Assembly (NCBI GenBank): GCA_022824805.1
Contig: JAJDZE010000096.1
Coordinates: 1-51,160 of the forward strand
Direction of reading: 5' to 3'
Length of the DNA: 51,160 nucleotides
Source: Acidimicrobiia bacterium
GTDB taxonomy: Bacteria; Actinomycetota; Acidimicrobiia; Acidimicrobiales; Poriferisodalaceae
Under the pieces are notes generated by a model. It was not told the DNA's origin. It saw only the letters and a list, made by a program, of their open reading frames with translations, and did no database searches. The first letter of the stretch is position 1; every line of letters begins with the position of its first letter. Positions 23,376 to 31,497 of the stretch are shown one piece after another. The translations under genes were made by a program, and so were the position numbers.

Positions 23376-24494
23376 ATGTTCCGACACACCACACGCAGAT
23401 CGCTGGCAGCCAAGCTCGCAGCGATCGCTGCAGTCGTACTGCTGCTCGCTGCGGGCTGCACCGGCGACGATGAAGCAGACGCAGGTGCCGATGAGGCGCC
23501 TGAGGAGGCTCCGCAAGTCACCGAAGAGGAGGACATGCCCGCCGAAGAGGAGGACATGGCCGCCGATGAGGAGGACATGGCCGCCGATGAGGACGACATG
23601 GCACCGCTGCGGATTGCGATCGTCGCGCCGAGCGCCAGCAACGACTTGGCCTTCACCCAGAGCATGGTGGACGCTGTGAACGCGATCGCAGCAGAGCGGG
23701 AGGTGGAGATTGCCATCACCGACGGCACCTTCATCGTGGAAGAAGCCGGTGCCGCGATCCGCGGCTATGCCGAGGACGGCTTTGATCTGGTGATTGCTCA
23801 CGGCAGCCAATACGGCGGCCCGCTGGAGGGGATCGCGCCCGATTTCCCCGACACCTCCTTCGCCTGGGGCACGGCGGTCGACACCAAAGGCTTGGACAAC
23901 GTGTTCGCATACACCGTGCGATCTGACGAGGGCGGCTATGTGTCGGGCACCGTCGCAGCGCAGATCAGCGAGAGCGGGGTCGTCGGCGTGATCGGGCCGA
24001 TCGAGGTCGGCGACGCCAAACTCTACGTGGACGGCTTCGTGGCCGGTGTAGCGGCGACCGATCCGTCGGTCACTACCAACGTCGTGTACACAGACTCATT
24101 CAGCGATGTGGCGCTGGCGGCCGAAGCCGCCGAGGCCCACATCTCCAACAATGCCGATGTGCTGACCGGCTCGGCACAGATGGTCGTGGGCGCGACTGGC
24201 GTGGCCGGAGAGCATGGCGGCGTGGCGTGGTTCGGCACCCAGGCCAACCAGACGCCGCTCGGCGAGGACTTCGTGGTCGCCTCGCAGGTGTACCACTGGG
24301 AGGTGCTGCTGGCCGAGATGATCTCCAAGATCGAGAGCGGCACGCTCGGCGGTGAGGTGCTGACCGCGACGCTCGCCAACGGCGGCATCGTCGTCGAGTT
24401 CAACGATGGCTATGGCCTCGATGCGGGGATCCAAGCGGCTGCGGAGGCAACCATCGCAGGCATCGCGGACGGCTCGATCTCGACCGGCCAGTAG
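23376..24494 (+). CDS. BMP-family solute-binding lipoprotein
   Basis: A 372-residue protein. A basic N-terminus, a hydrophobic stretch and a lipobox LLAAGC put the lipidated Cys at residue 28. A strongly acidic linker follows (about residues 30-76) with repeated EEDMAADE units, presumably holding the domain off the membrane. The binding domain starts PLRIAIVAPSASNDLAF and includes YAEDGFDLVIAHGSQY, FAYTVRSDEGGYVSGTVAA and VAWFGTQANQTPLG, as in Bmp/PnrA purine-nucleoside-binding proteins. A gggagggg ribosome-binding site precedes the ATG. It delivers solute to the permeases 21110-23187. Confidence 0.92.
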   Translation: MFRHTTRRSLAAKLAAIAAVVLLLAAGCTGDDEADAGADEAPEEAPQVTEEEDMPAEEEDMAADEEDMAADEDDMAPLRIAIVAPSASNDLAFTQSMVDAVNAIAAEREVEIAITDGTFIVEEAGAAIRGYAEDGFDLVIAHGSQYGGPLEGIAPDFPDTSFAWGTAVDTKGLDNVFAYTVRSDEGGYVSGTVAAQISESGVVGVIGPIEVGDAKLYVDGFVAGVAATDPSVTTNVVYTDSFSDVALAAEAAEAHISNNADVLTGSAQMVVGATGVAGEHGGVAWFGTQANQTPLGEDFVVASQVYHWEVLLAEMISKIESGTLGGEVLTATLANGGIVVEFNDGYGLDAGIQAAAEATIAGIADGSISTGQ

Positions 24495-24579
24495 CGGGCA
24501 GGACCAACTTGAACGGCCGGCACCGACCAGCCGGGCGCGCCGCGCAGAATCTGCCGGCCTGATCGGGCGGACCTCGGGG

Positions 24580-26184
24580 ATGGTCGAACCAACCGACAAC
24601 ACGGCGGCCGGGGCCACGGCGCCGCACTCAGCTTCGGCTGAGCCGCGGGGCCAGGCCTCGGCCTCGCCGATGCTGGAGATGACCGGCATCACCAAGCGAT
24701 TCCCGGGCGTCGTCGCGAACGAGAATGTCGATCTGGTCGTTCAGCCCGGCGAGGTGCACACCTTGCTGGGGGAGAACGGGGCGGGCAAGAGCACGCTGGT
24801 GAAGATCCTCTACGGCCTGTACCGGCCCGACGAGGGCGAGATCAAGATCGGTGGGGCGCCGGTCGAAATTCCCTCACCGGCCGCCGCGATCGAACACGGG
24901 ATCGGCATGATCCACCAGCACTTCATGCTGGTCCCCACGCTGACAGTTGCCGAGAACGTGGCGCTGGGCCTGCAGGGGCGCCGGGGCCTGGCAGACATGG
25001 GTCCCGTGCGCGACCGGCTGATGGAGGTGTCCGAACGCCACGGGCTCGCGATCGACCCCGATGCGTACATCTGGCAGCTTGCCGTCGGCGAGCGTCAGCG
25101 GGCGGAGATTCTCAAAGCCCTCTACCGGGAGGCACGGCTTCTGGTGCTCGACGAGCCGACGGCGGTGCTCACGCCTCCCGAGGTCGATGACCTGTTCGCC
25201 ACGCTGCGGTCGCTGACCGACGAAGGCCGCGGGCTCATCTTCATCTCCCACAAGCTGGCCGAGGTCATGGACATCTCCAACCAGATCACCGTGCTGCGAG
25301 ACGGTGAGGTCGTGGGGCGCACCACGCCGGCGGAAACCACGCGTGAAGGTCTGGCGTCGATGATGGTGGGCCGAGAGGTGCGGCTGGGCCGTGAGGTGCC
25401 CGATCAGGACGTCGGCGACCAGCGCTTGGTCGTGGACCGCCTACGAGTCCGCGGCGACCGAGGGAACATTTCGCTCGACGACTTTTCCGTGCAGGTGGCG
25501 AGCGGGGAGATCGTCGGCATCGCCGGCGTGTCGGGCAACGGGCAGCGCGAGCTGGCCGAAGCGATCTTCGGCCTGCGACCTATCGAGTCCGGCACCGTGC
25601 AGGTCCGCGGCGAGACCATCGCTGCGCCGTCGCCGAAACAGGTGCGTCGGCGCGGCGTGGCGTTCGTGCCCGAGGAACGCATGCGCCACGGCGCCGTCGG
25701 CGAGATGAGCGTGTCGGAGAACCTGATGCTCGTCGACTACGACAAGCCGCCCTTCGCTCGCGGCGGGCTGCTCCAGTTCGGCATCATTGCCGAGCGCTGC
25801 TGGGAGCTGGTGCGCCGCTTCACGGTCAAGACGCCGGCGCTGAGCACCGAGACCTCGCACCTGTCGGGCGGCAATATCCAGAAGGTGGTCATCGCCCGGG
25901 AGTTCTCGGCCGACGCCGACGTGCTCGTCGTGGCACAGCCGACCCGTGGGATTGACATCGGCGCAGCCGAATACGTGCATGAACGATTGCTGGAGAAGCG
26001 CGCAGCCGGCGCAGCGGTCCTGCTCATCACCGAAGATCTCGACGAGGCCATGCAGCTGTCCGACCGAGTCGTCGTGATCTTCGAGGGCCAGGCCATGTGC
26101 GATCTCCCTCGCGCGGAGGCCACCACCGACCGTGTCGGCCTGCTCATGACCGGCGTCAGTGAGGAAGTTCCCACGCCCGCCTGA
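24580..26184 (+). CDS. BMP-type ABC importer ATPase with two nucleotide-binding domains
   Basis: A 534-residue protein with tandem ABC domains. The first has a normal Walker A (GENGAGKST), Walker B (LLVLDEPTAVL) and a degenerate signature (LAVGERQRAE). The second has a degenerate Walker A (GVSGNGQRE), a good signature (LSGGNIQK) and VAQPTRGIDIG in place of the catalytic glutamate. This asymmetry is normal for sugar/nucleoside importers, which have one competent site. ATG 24580 is taken; an internal ATG (24670, MLEMTGITKRF) would remove a poorly conserved N-terminus. It completes the importer: two permeases, lipoprotein, ATPase. Confidence 0.9.
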   Translation: MVEPTDNTAAGATAPHSASAEPRGQASASPMLEMTGITKRFPGVVANENVDLVVQPGEVHTLLGENGAGKSTLVKILYGLYRPDEGEIKIGGAPVEIPSPAAAIEHGIGMIHQHFMLVPTLTVAENVALGLQGRRGLADMGPVRDRLMEVSERHGLAIDPDAYIWQLAVGERQRAEILKALYREARLLVLDEPTAVLTPPEVDDLFATLRSLTDEGRGLIFISHKLAEVMDISNQITVLRDGEVVGRTTPAETTREGLASMMVGREVRLGREVPDQDVGDQRLVVDRLRVRGDRGNISLDDFSVQVASGEIVGIAGVSGNGQRELAEAIFGLRPIESGTVQVRGETIAAPSPKQVRRRGVAFVPEERMRHGAVGEMSVSENLMLVDYDKPPFARGGLLQFGIIAERCWELVRRFTVKTPALSTETSHLSGGNIQKVVIAREFSADADVLVVAQPTRGIDIGAAEYVHERLLEKRAAGAAVLLITEDLDEAMQLSDRVVVIFEGQAMCDLPRAEATTDRVGLLMTGVSEEVPTPA

Positions 26185-26249
26185 TCGTTGCGCGCCGGCC
26201 GTGAGGGTGGGGCAGAATGGGCGCACCGGGGGAATGGGGAGGCCGTGAC

Positions 26250-27401
26250 ATGGCCATGACAGAAACACGCAAGAGCGCAGGGCCGCTGGCGACCAACGGC
26301 AAGGTGCCGGTATACGACGCGGACGCCCACATAGCCGAGCCGACGTCGGTGTGGGAGGAGTACGCCGATCCCAAATTCCGGGATCTGATCGCGCAGTGCC
26401 GGATCATGGATGACGGCAGCGACGCCATGTTCGTCGAGGGCAAGAGGCTGCGCAACGGCATCGCGCCGGCCTGCATCCCGCACGCCTATGGCACCGACGT
26501 CACCTGGGACGACATCGTGCCCGGCAGCTACGACCCGGCCGCCCGTCTGTCGGTGATGGACGACGAGGGCCTCGACGCGGCGCTGATGTTCCCGTCGCTC
26601 ATGCTGATCTCGGGCGACATCAATGACCCCGATGTGGCCGTCGAGAATGCCCGTGCCTACAACCGCTGGATGACCGACTTCTGCTCAGAAGACCCGAACC
26701 GGCTCTTCGGCATGGGTGTGTGCCCGCTGCAGTCGATTGACGGGGCAGTGGCGGTCATCTCCGAGGTGGCCAACGCCGGCCTGACCGGCATCACGTTCCG
26801 CCCGGAGCGCTACGGCGGGCTCGAGCTGTTCTCGGCCGACATGGACCGGGTGTGGTCGGCCGCCGAGCACCACGACCTGACGGTCGGCATCCACGGCAGT
26901 TTCGGTTCTGGCATGCCGAGCTTCGCCAAGACCCGCTACGAGAACCAGTTCTACGTCCACATGGTCTGCCACCCGTTCGAGCAGATGGCATCGGTGATGG
27001 AGATGGTGGCCTCCGGCGTGCTCGACGACCACCCCATGCTGCGGGTGGGTTTCTTCGAGTCGGGCCTGGGCTGGCTGCCGTACTGGCTCGACCGCCTCGA
27101 CGAGCACAAGGAGGCCATGGGTCACCTCGTGCCGCGGCTCAAGCGCGACCCCACAGAGATCTTCTCCGAGCAGTGCTTCGTGACCATGGAAGCCGGCGAG
27201 GGCGAGGCCTTCGAGCAGGTCGCCGCGATGGGCCTGGCGCACACCGTGGTGTGGGGATCGGACTATCCCCACTACGACTGCACCTTCCCCGGCGCACTCG
27301 CCGAGCTCAACGAGACCTTCGAGAGCTTCGACGACGAAGTGAGCGCCCTGCGCGACGAAGTCGTCTACACCAACGCCCGCCGCTTCATGGGCCTCACCTA
27401 G
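26250..27401 (+). CDS. Amidohydrolase-2 family metal-dependent hydrolase or decarboxylase
   Basis: A 383-residue ACMSD-like TIM barrel. It keeps the first-strand DADAHIAEP, the central LTVGIHGS histidine, a C-terminal region His and the Asp motif VVWGSDYPH, so the metal site looks intact, unlike 963-1847. LSVMDDEGLDAALMFPSL and NRLFGMGVCPLQS are typical of actinobacterial members working on aromatic or carboxylic substrates. ATG 26250 is favoured by GGGGAGG, 7 nt upstream. It stands alone between the importer and a convergent membrane-protein gene. Confidence 0.88.
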   Translation: MAMTETRKSAGPLATNGKVPVYDADAHIAEPTSVWEEYADPKFRDLIAQCRIMDDGSDAMFVEGKRLRNGIAPACIPHAYGTDVTWDDIVPGSYDPAARLSVMDDEGLDAALMFPSLMLISGDINDPDVAVENARAYNRWMTDFCSEDPNRLFGMGVCPLQSIDGAVAVISEVANAGLTGITFRPERYGGLELFSADMDRVWSAAEHHDLTVGIHGSFGSGMPSFAKTRYENQFYVHMVCHPFEQMASVMEMVASGVLDDHPMLRVGFFESGLGWLPYWLDRLDEHKEAMGHLVPRLKRDPTEIFSEQCFVTMEAGEGEAFEQVAAMGLAHTVVWGSDYPHYDCTFPGALAELNETFESFDDEVSALRDEVVYTNARRFMGLT

Positions 27402-27450
27402 CCCTTTGTCCGACGAGCCACTCGGTCAGCGCCATGCGCCGGCCAGTGAT

Positions 27451-28656
27451 TCAAGGGGTCGCGGTGACCAGGGTTCGGTGGTACACGGCTCGAACGGCCA
27501 GTGCCTCGCGCAGCTCCTCGGTCATGTCCTCGGCGAACTCTGAGCGGTAGCTGGAGTCGAGCACGACCGACACGGCGAACTGCAGGCCGGAGAACAGCCC
27601 GATGAAGGCCGCCACCAGCACGAGTTGGCGGCTGAACAGCAGTTCCCCGCTCCAGAGCGGAAGGCGCACGACCCACGAGCCTTCCCAGGTGACCTGGCTC
27701 AGCGTGGTCCACTGCAGCAGCGTGCTCTCGCGCACGGTGAAGATGCCGAAGAGCACGTAGAAGCACGTCACGATCACCGCTACCAGCGCGATCTGGATGC
27801 TCTGGGCCACGAACAGCAGCAGGCTGACATTGAATCGAGCCCGGCGTCCCAGCGGCGGCGAGTCCGGGGGCGGGGCCTCCTCGTTGGGCACCAGCTTCGC
27901 TACGGGAGTGTCCGCGCAGCGAGAGCGCACATCGGCCCACGACGGGAAGCGGGCCATGTCCACTGCAAGGCGTCGCACCGAGATGATGACGAACAGCGCC
28001 CCGACTGCCATGAGCAGCAGGGCGACCATGCCGAAGAACGGCAGCGTGAAGTCGTTGGCCACCTGCCACATCTCGGCATTCAGGAAGATGAATGCCGAGA
28101 ACACCAGAAGAATCGGGAGCGACTTGGCCAGCAGCGTCATCATCTGACCCACTTGGCGCCACAATTGGCCCACCGACCACCGCACCATCGGCAGCAGGCC
28201 CCAGCTCGTCACTACGTATGCGCCGACGAGCAGCACCGTGTTCAAACCCACGGCGAGCGCTGCGTCGACAATGACGGCATTGGAAGATCCCAGACCGGCG
28301 AAGATGGCGCCGAGCCCGAGATAAGCGAGCACCTCGGTGATGCCGAACCGCTCGGGGAGCTGCCACAGGCGTCGGCCGCGGATCCGGTTCACGAGCGCCA
28401 TGACGCCGGCCATCACGGTCAAGCCCACCACGAAGATTCCGGCCTGGGCCCAGCCGGTCCACCGGTCCCCGAATACGAAGAAGAACTCGATGAACACCAC
28501 GAACGCCAGAAACGGCGCGGCGCGGGTGAGCACGTCGGAACTTGCGGAATAGTCGTGGATCAGGTGCGGCAGTCCTTGGCGTACGAACCAGCGCTCGCAC
28601 CGGTGTCGCTCGGCTGCGAGGTCGTGCGCGTGGCGTGACTCGCCGGGGCTGTCCAT
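27451..28656 (-). CDS. Unknown integral membrane protein (about 8 transmembrane segments)
   Basis: A 401-residue protein with hydrophobic segments at roughly residues 50-70, 78-100, 120-160, 165-185, 200-225, 230-255, 305-335 and 360-385. The N-terminus (RCERWFVRQGLPHLIHDYSAS) is charged and probably cytoplasmic; FVRQGLPHLIHDYSA is a recognisable motif of an uncharacterised actinobacterial membrane family. The C-terminal helix (SEFAEDMTEELREAL) is amphipathic. No catalytic motif is seen. The ATG lies 8 nt after TAAGGT (28665-28670), again leaderless-like. Convergent with the amidohydrolase. Confidence 0.75.
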   Translation of the reverse strand: MDSPGESRHAHDLAAERHRCERWFVRQGLPHLIHDYSASSDVLTRAAPFLAFVVFIEFFFVFGDRWTGWAQAGIFVVGLTVMAGVMALVNRIRGRRLWQLPERFGITEVLAYLGLGAIFAGLGSSNAVIVDAALAVGLNTVLLVGAYVVTSWGLLPMVRWSVGQLWRQVGQMMTLLAKSLPILLVFSAFIFLNAEMWQVANDFTLPFFGMVALLLMAVGALFVIISVRRLAVDMARFPSWADVRSRCADTPVAKLVPNEEAPPPDSPPLGRRARFNVSLLLFVAQSIQIALVAVIVTCFYVLFGIFTVRESTLLQWTTLSQVTWEGSWVVRLPLWSGELLFSRQLVLVAAFIGLFSGLQFAVSVVLDSSYRSEFAEDMTEELREALAVRAVYHRTLVTATP

Positions 28657-28745
28657 GACGCAGCACCTTAGGAAACGCGGGGACGGCGGCCAAAGCGGCG
28701 GTTGCCAGGCCATCGGCAGTGCCCGGCCCGCTAGACATTGGCGCC

Positions 28746-29423
28746 ATGGGACAGACGATTTCTTTGACAGCTTCAGACGGTGTGACCTTCAGCGCCTACC
28801 GGTCCGAGCCTGCGGGGCCGCCCAAGGGCGGCGTGGTGGTCGTGCAGGAGATCTTCGGGGTGAACGACCACATCCGCAGCGTCGCCGACGGCTATGCGGC
28901 CGACGGCTACTTGGCGGTGGCACCGGCGCTGTTCGACCGTGTGCGGGGCGGCGTCGAGCTGGGCTACAACGCCGAGGGGATCGACGTCGGCCGCAAGATC
29001 GCCTTCGACGACCTCACCGTGGACCAGGTGATGGACGACATCGCGGCCGCCGCCGACTGCGCTGCGGGCGGCGGCAAGGTCGGCGTCGTCGGCTATTGCT
29101 GGGGCGGGTCGATGTGCTACGTGGCCGCAGCCCGCCTGGCCGACAAGGTCGCTGCGGCGTCGGGCTACTACGGCGGGCAGATCATGCCGCACCTCGACGA
29201 GCGGCCCATTGCCCCGCTGTTGCTGCACTTCGGCACTGAGGACCACGGCATCCCGCTCGAGAACGTCCATGCCATCGACGAGCGCTGGGATCACATCACC
29301 GTGCACATCTACGACGGCGCCGATCACGGCTTCAACTGCGACGCCCGAGCCAGCTTTCATCCCGACGCAGCGGCGCTGGCCAAGCAGCGCACACTGGACC
29401 ATTTCGCCCAGCACCTGACCTGA
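28746..29423 (+). CDS. Dienelactone hydrolase family protein
   Basis: A 225-residue alpha/beta hydrolase. It has VVVVQEIFGVNDHIRSVAD with the family Glu, the nucleophile Cys in VGYCWGGSMCYV, the acid in LHFGTEDHGIP and His in GADHGFNCD. The triad Cys-Asp-His marks the dienelactone hydrolase family, which opens 4-carboxymethylenebutenolides in chloroaromatic or ortho-cleavage breakdown; many homologues have other substrates. ATG 28746 lies 8 nt after TAGACA. The length is normal. A tRNA-like sequence follows. Confidence 0.92.
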   Translation: MGQTISLTASDGVTFSAYRSEPAGPPKGGVVVVQEIFGVNDHIRSVADGYAADGYLAVAPALFDRVRGGVELGYNAEGIDVGRKIAFDDLTVDQVMDDIAAAADCAAGGGKVGVVGYCWGGSMCYVAAARLADKVAAASGYYGGQIMPHLDERPIAPLLLHFGTEDHGIPLENVHAIDERWDHITVHIYDGADHGFNCDARASFHPDAAALAKQRTLDHFAQHLT

Positions 29424-29526
29424 TTGCCCAACGCTTGCGGTTCTGCGGCTCTGCGGAGTCGGAGACAGCCCACAGGCGTGTGCGTTTGACTGAGTACGCG
29501 GGTGCCCTCTCGGTACAGTGAGAAGG

Positions 29527-29555
29527 GCCGGTCACTCGACGGACGAGTGACCGGC
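29527..29555. promoter_or_regulatory. Perfect 12-bp hairpin just before the tRNA-like sequence
   Basis: Arms gccggtcactcg (29527-29538) and cgagtgaccggc (29544-29555) pair perfectly around a 5-nt loop, 3 nt before the tRNA-like 5' end. No U-tract follows, so it is not a classical terminator. It could be a processing or regulatory hairpin, or the end of an inserted element. Confidence 0.7.
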
Positions 29556-29558
29556 ATG

Positions 29559-29630
29559 GCCCCAGTAGCTCATATGGATGAGCGGTGCGGTCGCACGGAA
29601 TGGATGCGGGTTCGAGTCCCGCCCGGGGCT
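29559..29630 (+). tRNA. tRNA-like sequence, anticodon arm non-canonical
   Basis: 72 nt with a 7-bp acceptor stem (GCCCCAG with CCGGGGC, one A-C mismatch), the usual T8-A9, a perfect D stem (GCTC/GAGC, loop with GG) and a perfect T arm (GCGGG-TTCGAGT-CCCGC). The 22 nt between D and T arms do not fold into a standard 5-bp anticodon stem: the only good pairing is GTGC/GCAC around a 4-nt loop. If forced into register, the loop GTCGCAC would give anticodon CGC (Ala). No CCA is encoded. It may be a degenerate or recombined tRNA. Confidence 0.45.
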
Positions 29631-29714
29631 CCCCTTCTCAACAAGAACCGGCCAAGAATGAGGCTGGTACCTCAGCAGGGTACCGAACCGAACCAACCTC
29701 GGCGTAGCGCTGGC

Positions 29715-30608
29715 CTAGGCGCTGAGGAAGACGACGCCTCGGTCCACTGCGGGGCCGCCTTCGGCGTTGAGCACGTCGAAGCGCACGGCCTCCGTTGCGC
29801 CGCTGCCGTCGCTGACGGGCACCACGTCCCAGACGCGGACGGTGATGGTCGAAGGCATGAGCACCATGGCGCGGAAGCGGCAGACGATCCGGCGGACGCG
29901 GTGCGGATTGCGGTCGGCAACGGCGTCCACGACGGCCGAGACGCCGAGCGCAAGTGTGGCGGTGCCGTGCAGGATGATGCCCGGCAGCCCGGCCTTGCGG
30001 GCGACCGCAGCGTCGGTATGGATCGGGTTCCAGATGCGGGCGCACTCGGTGTAGGCGTGCGCTGCTCCGTGTGCGACTGGCACCCCGATCTCGGCGAGCG
30101 GCTCGGCGGGCAGGTCGCCGAAGTCGGGCTCGGCAGGGGCGTCGGGGTCGGGCCTATTGCCACCGGCGGTCTCGACGTTGAGGAACACCCCGCCTTGGTA
30201 TGTCGTGGCAACCGGATTCCCGTCGGCATCGGCAGTGTCGATGCGCATGGTCTGGTAGGTGCCGGGCTTGCGCTGCTCGACACCGGTGTAGGTGACGCTG
30301 GTGGTGAGATGGTCGCCGGGGCGCACCAGCCGGTGCACTGTCAGGTCATGGGTGGCGTGCACTGAGCGCCGGACCTCGTCGGGTGTGATGCCCCAGCGGT
30401 CGGAGATATCGCGGCCTGCCACGATGACCGGCCACTCCGGGCACACAGCAAACATCGGGTGCGCCACCACGCCGTCGTCGCTCAGCGTGTCGAAATAGCA
30501 GTCGTGGGTGTCGCCGAGCGATGCCGCATAGGCCATCGTCCAGCGCTCGTCCACATCATGGGTGATCGGCCCGATCACCTCGCCGACCATGTCTGAAGGC
30601 ACCGGCAT
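29715..30608 (-). CDS. MaoC-like dehydratase / hot-dog-fold protein
   Basis: A 297-residue protein built as two hot-dog domains. The N-half has WTMAYAASLGDTHDCYFD, RSVHATHDLTVHRLVRPGDHL. The C-half has the catalytic-type motif RIWNPIHTDAAVARKAGLPGIILHGTATLA (Asp/His of the R-specific hydratase motif), then VCRFRAMVLMPSTITVRVW. It is expected to hydrate or dehydrate 2-enoyl-CoA thioesters. ATG 30608 has GAGGGG 9 nt upstream. It is divergent from the acyltransferase and CoA-transferase genes, which fits acyl-CoA metabolism. Confidence 0.88.
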   Translation of the reverse strand: MPVPSDMVGEVIGPITHDVDERWTMAYAASLGDTHDCYFDTLSDDGVVAHPMFAVCPEWPVIVAGRDISDRWGITPDEVRRSVHATHDLTVHRLVRPGDHLTTSVTYTGVEQRKPGTYQTMRIDTADADGNPVATTYQGGVFLNVETAGGNRPDPDAPAEPDFGDLPAEPLAEIGVPVAHGAAHAYTECARIWNPIHTDAAVARKAGLPGIILHGTATLALGVSAVVDAVADRNPHRVRRIVCRFRAMVLMPSTITVRVWDVVPVSDGSGATEAVRFDVLNAEGGPAVDRGVVFLSA

Positions 30609-30738
30609 CGTGCTTCCCCTCGCTCTGGGGCGCAGAGTAGTCAGCGCCGTCCGTCGGGCGGGCGCCCAGCTTGGGGACATGCCCGGCTATCGCCGCGACT
30701 TCAGCGAGCCGGGTCGTCGCGCGACGACCGGGAAACGC

Positions 30739-30744
30739 CAGAAT
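30739..30744 (+). promoter_or_regulatory. -10 element of the acyltransferase operon
   Basis: CAGAAT, 6 nt before GTG 30751. This supports that start over in-frame starts further upstream, which run towards the divergent MaoC gene. Confidence 0.35.
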
Positions 30745-30750
30745 CACCGT

Positions 30751-31497
30751 GTGGACATCGGCGAGCGACTGCGGCACCTGACCAGGCCGGGCGGCCTGCT
30801 GGCCGATGACGGCCTCGCCGGACTGCTGGCGTGGCGAGCGGCGCGGGGACTCATACGCATCCTGCTCTTTCGCATCTTCCGGCTGCGCGTCACCGGGTAC
30901 GAACGCTTGCGGGCGGACGGCCCGTTGATCTACGCGCCGGTCCACCGCAGCCACCTCGACGGCCCGTTCATCGGCGGCCTGACCCATCACCGGGTCCGCT
31001 ACCTCGGCAAGGAGGAGCTGTTCCATCCCAAGGCGCTCGGCTGGTTCATGCGCTCGATCGGCACGTTTCCTGTGCGGCGCGGCGCGGCCGACCTGGATGC
31101 GATGCGCGCAGCGCTCGGCCTGCTGACTGACGGCGAGACGATGCTGGTCTTCCCCGAGGGCACACGCCAGCCCTGCGACGACATCGGCCCCGTCTTCGAT
31201 GGCACCGCATGGCTGGCTGCGAAGTCGGGGGCGCCGGTGCTGCCGGTGGGCATCGCGGGCACGCGCGAGGCAATGCCCAGCGGCGCGAAGTTCCCGAAAC
31301 GGACGCAGGTCGCGATCGTGGTGGGCGAGCCGCTCGCGCCGCCGACCGGACCTGACGGCGGCCGTGCAAGGCGGCCGGACATGACGGCATGGACAGCGAC
31401 GTTGCGAGACGCGCTCGACGACTGCCAGCAGCGCGCCCGAGCGCTGGCGGACAAGCCGGGCCGCTCCCGCACACCGATGCGCGATCTCGTTCCGTGA
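30751..31497 (+). CDS. 1-acyl-sn-glycerol-3-phosphate acyltransferase (PlsC-like)
   Basis: A 248-residue membrane-associated acyltransferase. It has the catalytic HX4D motif in VHRSHLDGPFIGG, the substrate block MRSIGTFPVRRG and the FPEGTRQ motif, then VLPVGIAGTREAMP. It acylates lysophosphatidate or a related lysolipid. GTG 30751 is chosen from the -10 spacing; ATG 30679 would add 24 residues. Its stop overlaps the CoA-transferase gene (GTGA), so the three genes to 34129 are probably one operon. Confidence 0.88.
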   Translation: MDIGERLRHLTRPGGLLADDGLAGLLAWRAARGLIRILLFRIFRLRVTGYERLRADGPLIYAPVHRSHLDGPFIGGLTHHRVRYLGKEELFHPKALGWFMRSIGTFPVRRGAADLDAMRAALGLLTDGETMLVFPEGTRQPCDDIGPVFDGTAWLAAKSGAPVLPVGIAGTREAMPSGAKFPKRTQVAIVVGEPLAPPTGPDGGRARRPDMTAWTATLRDALDDCQQRARALADKPGRSRTPMRDLVP

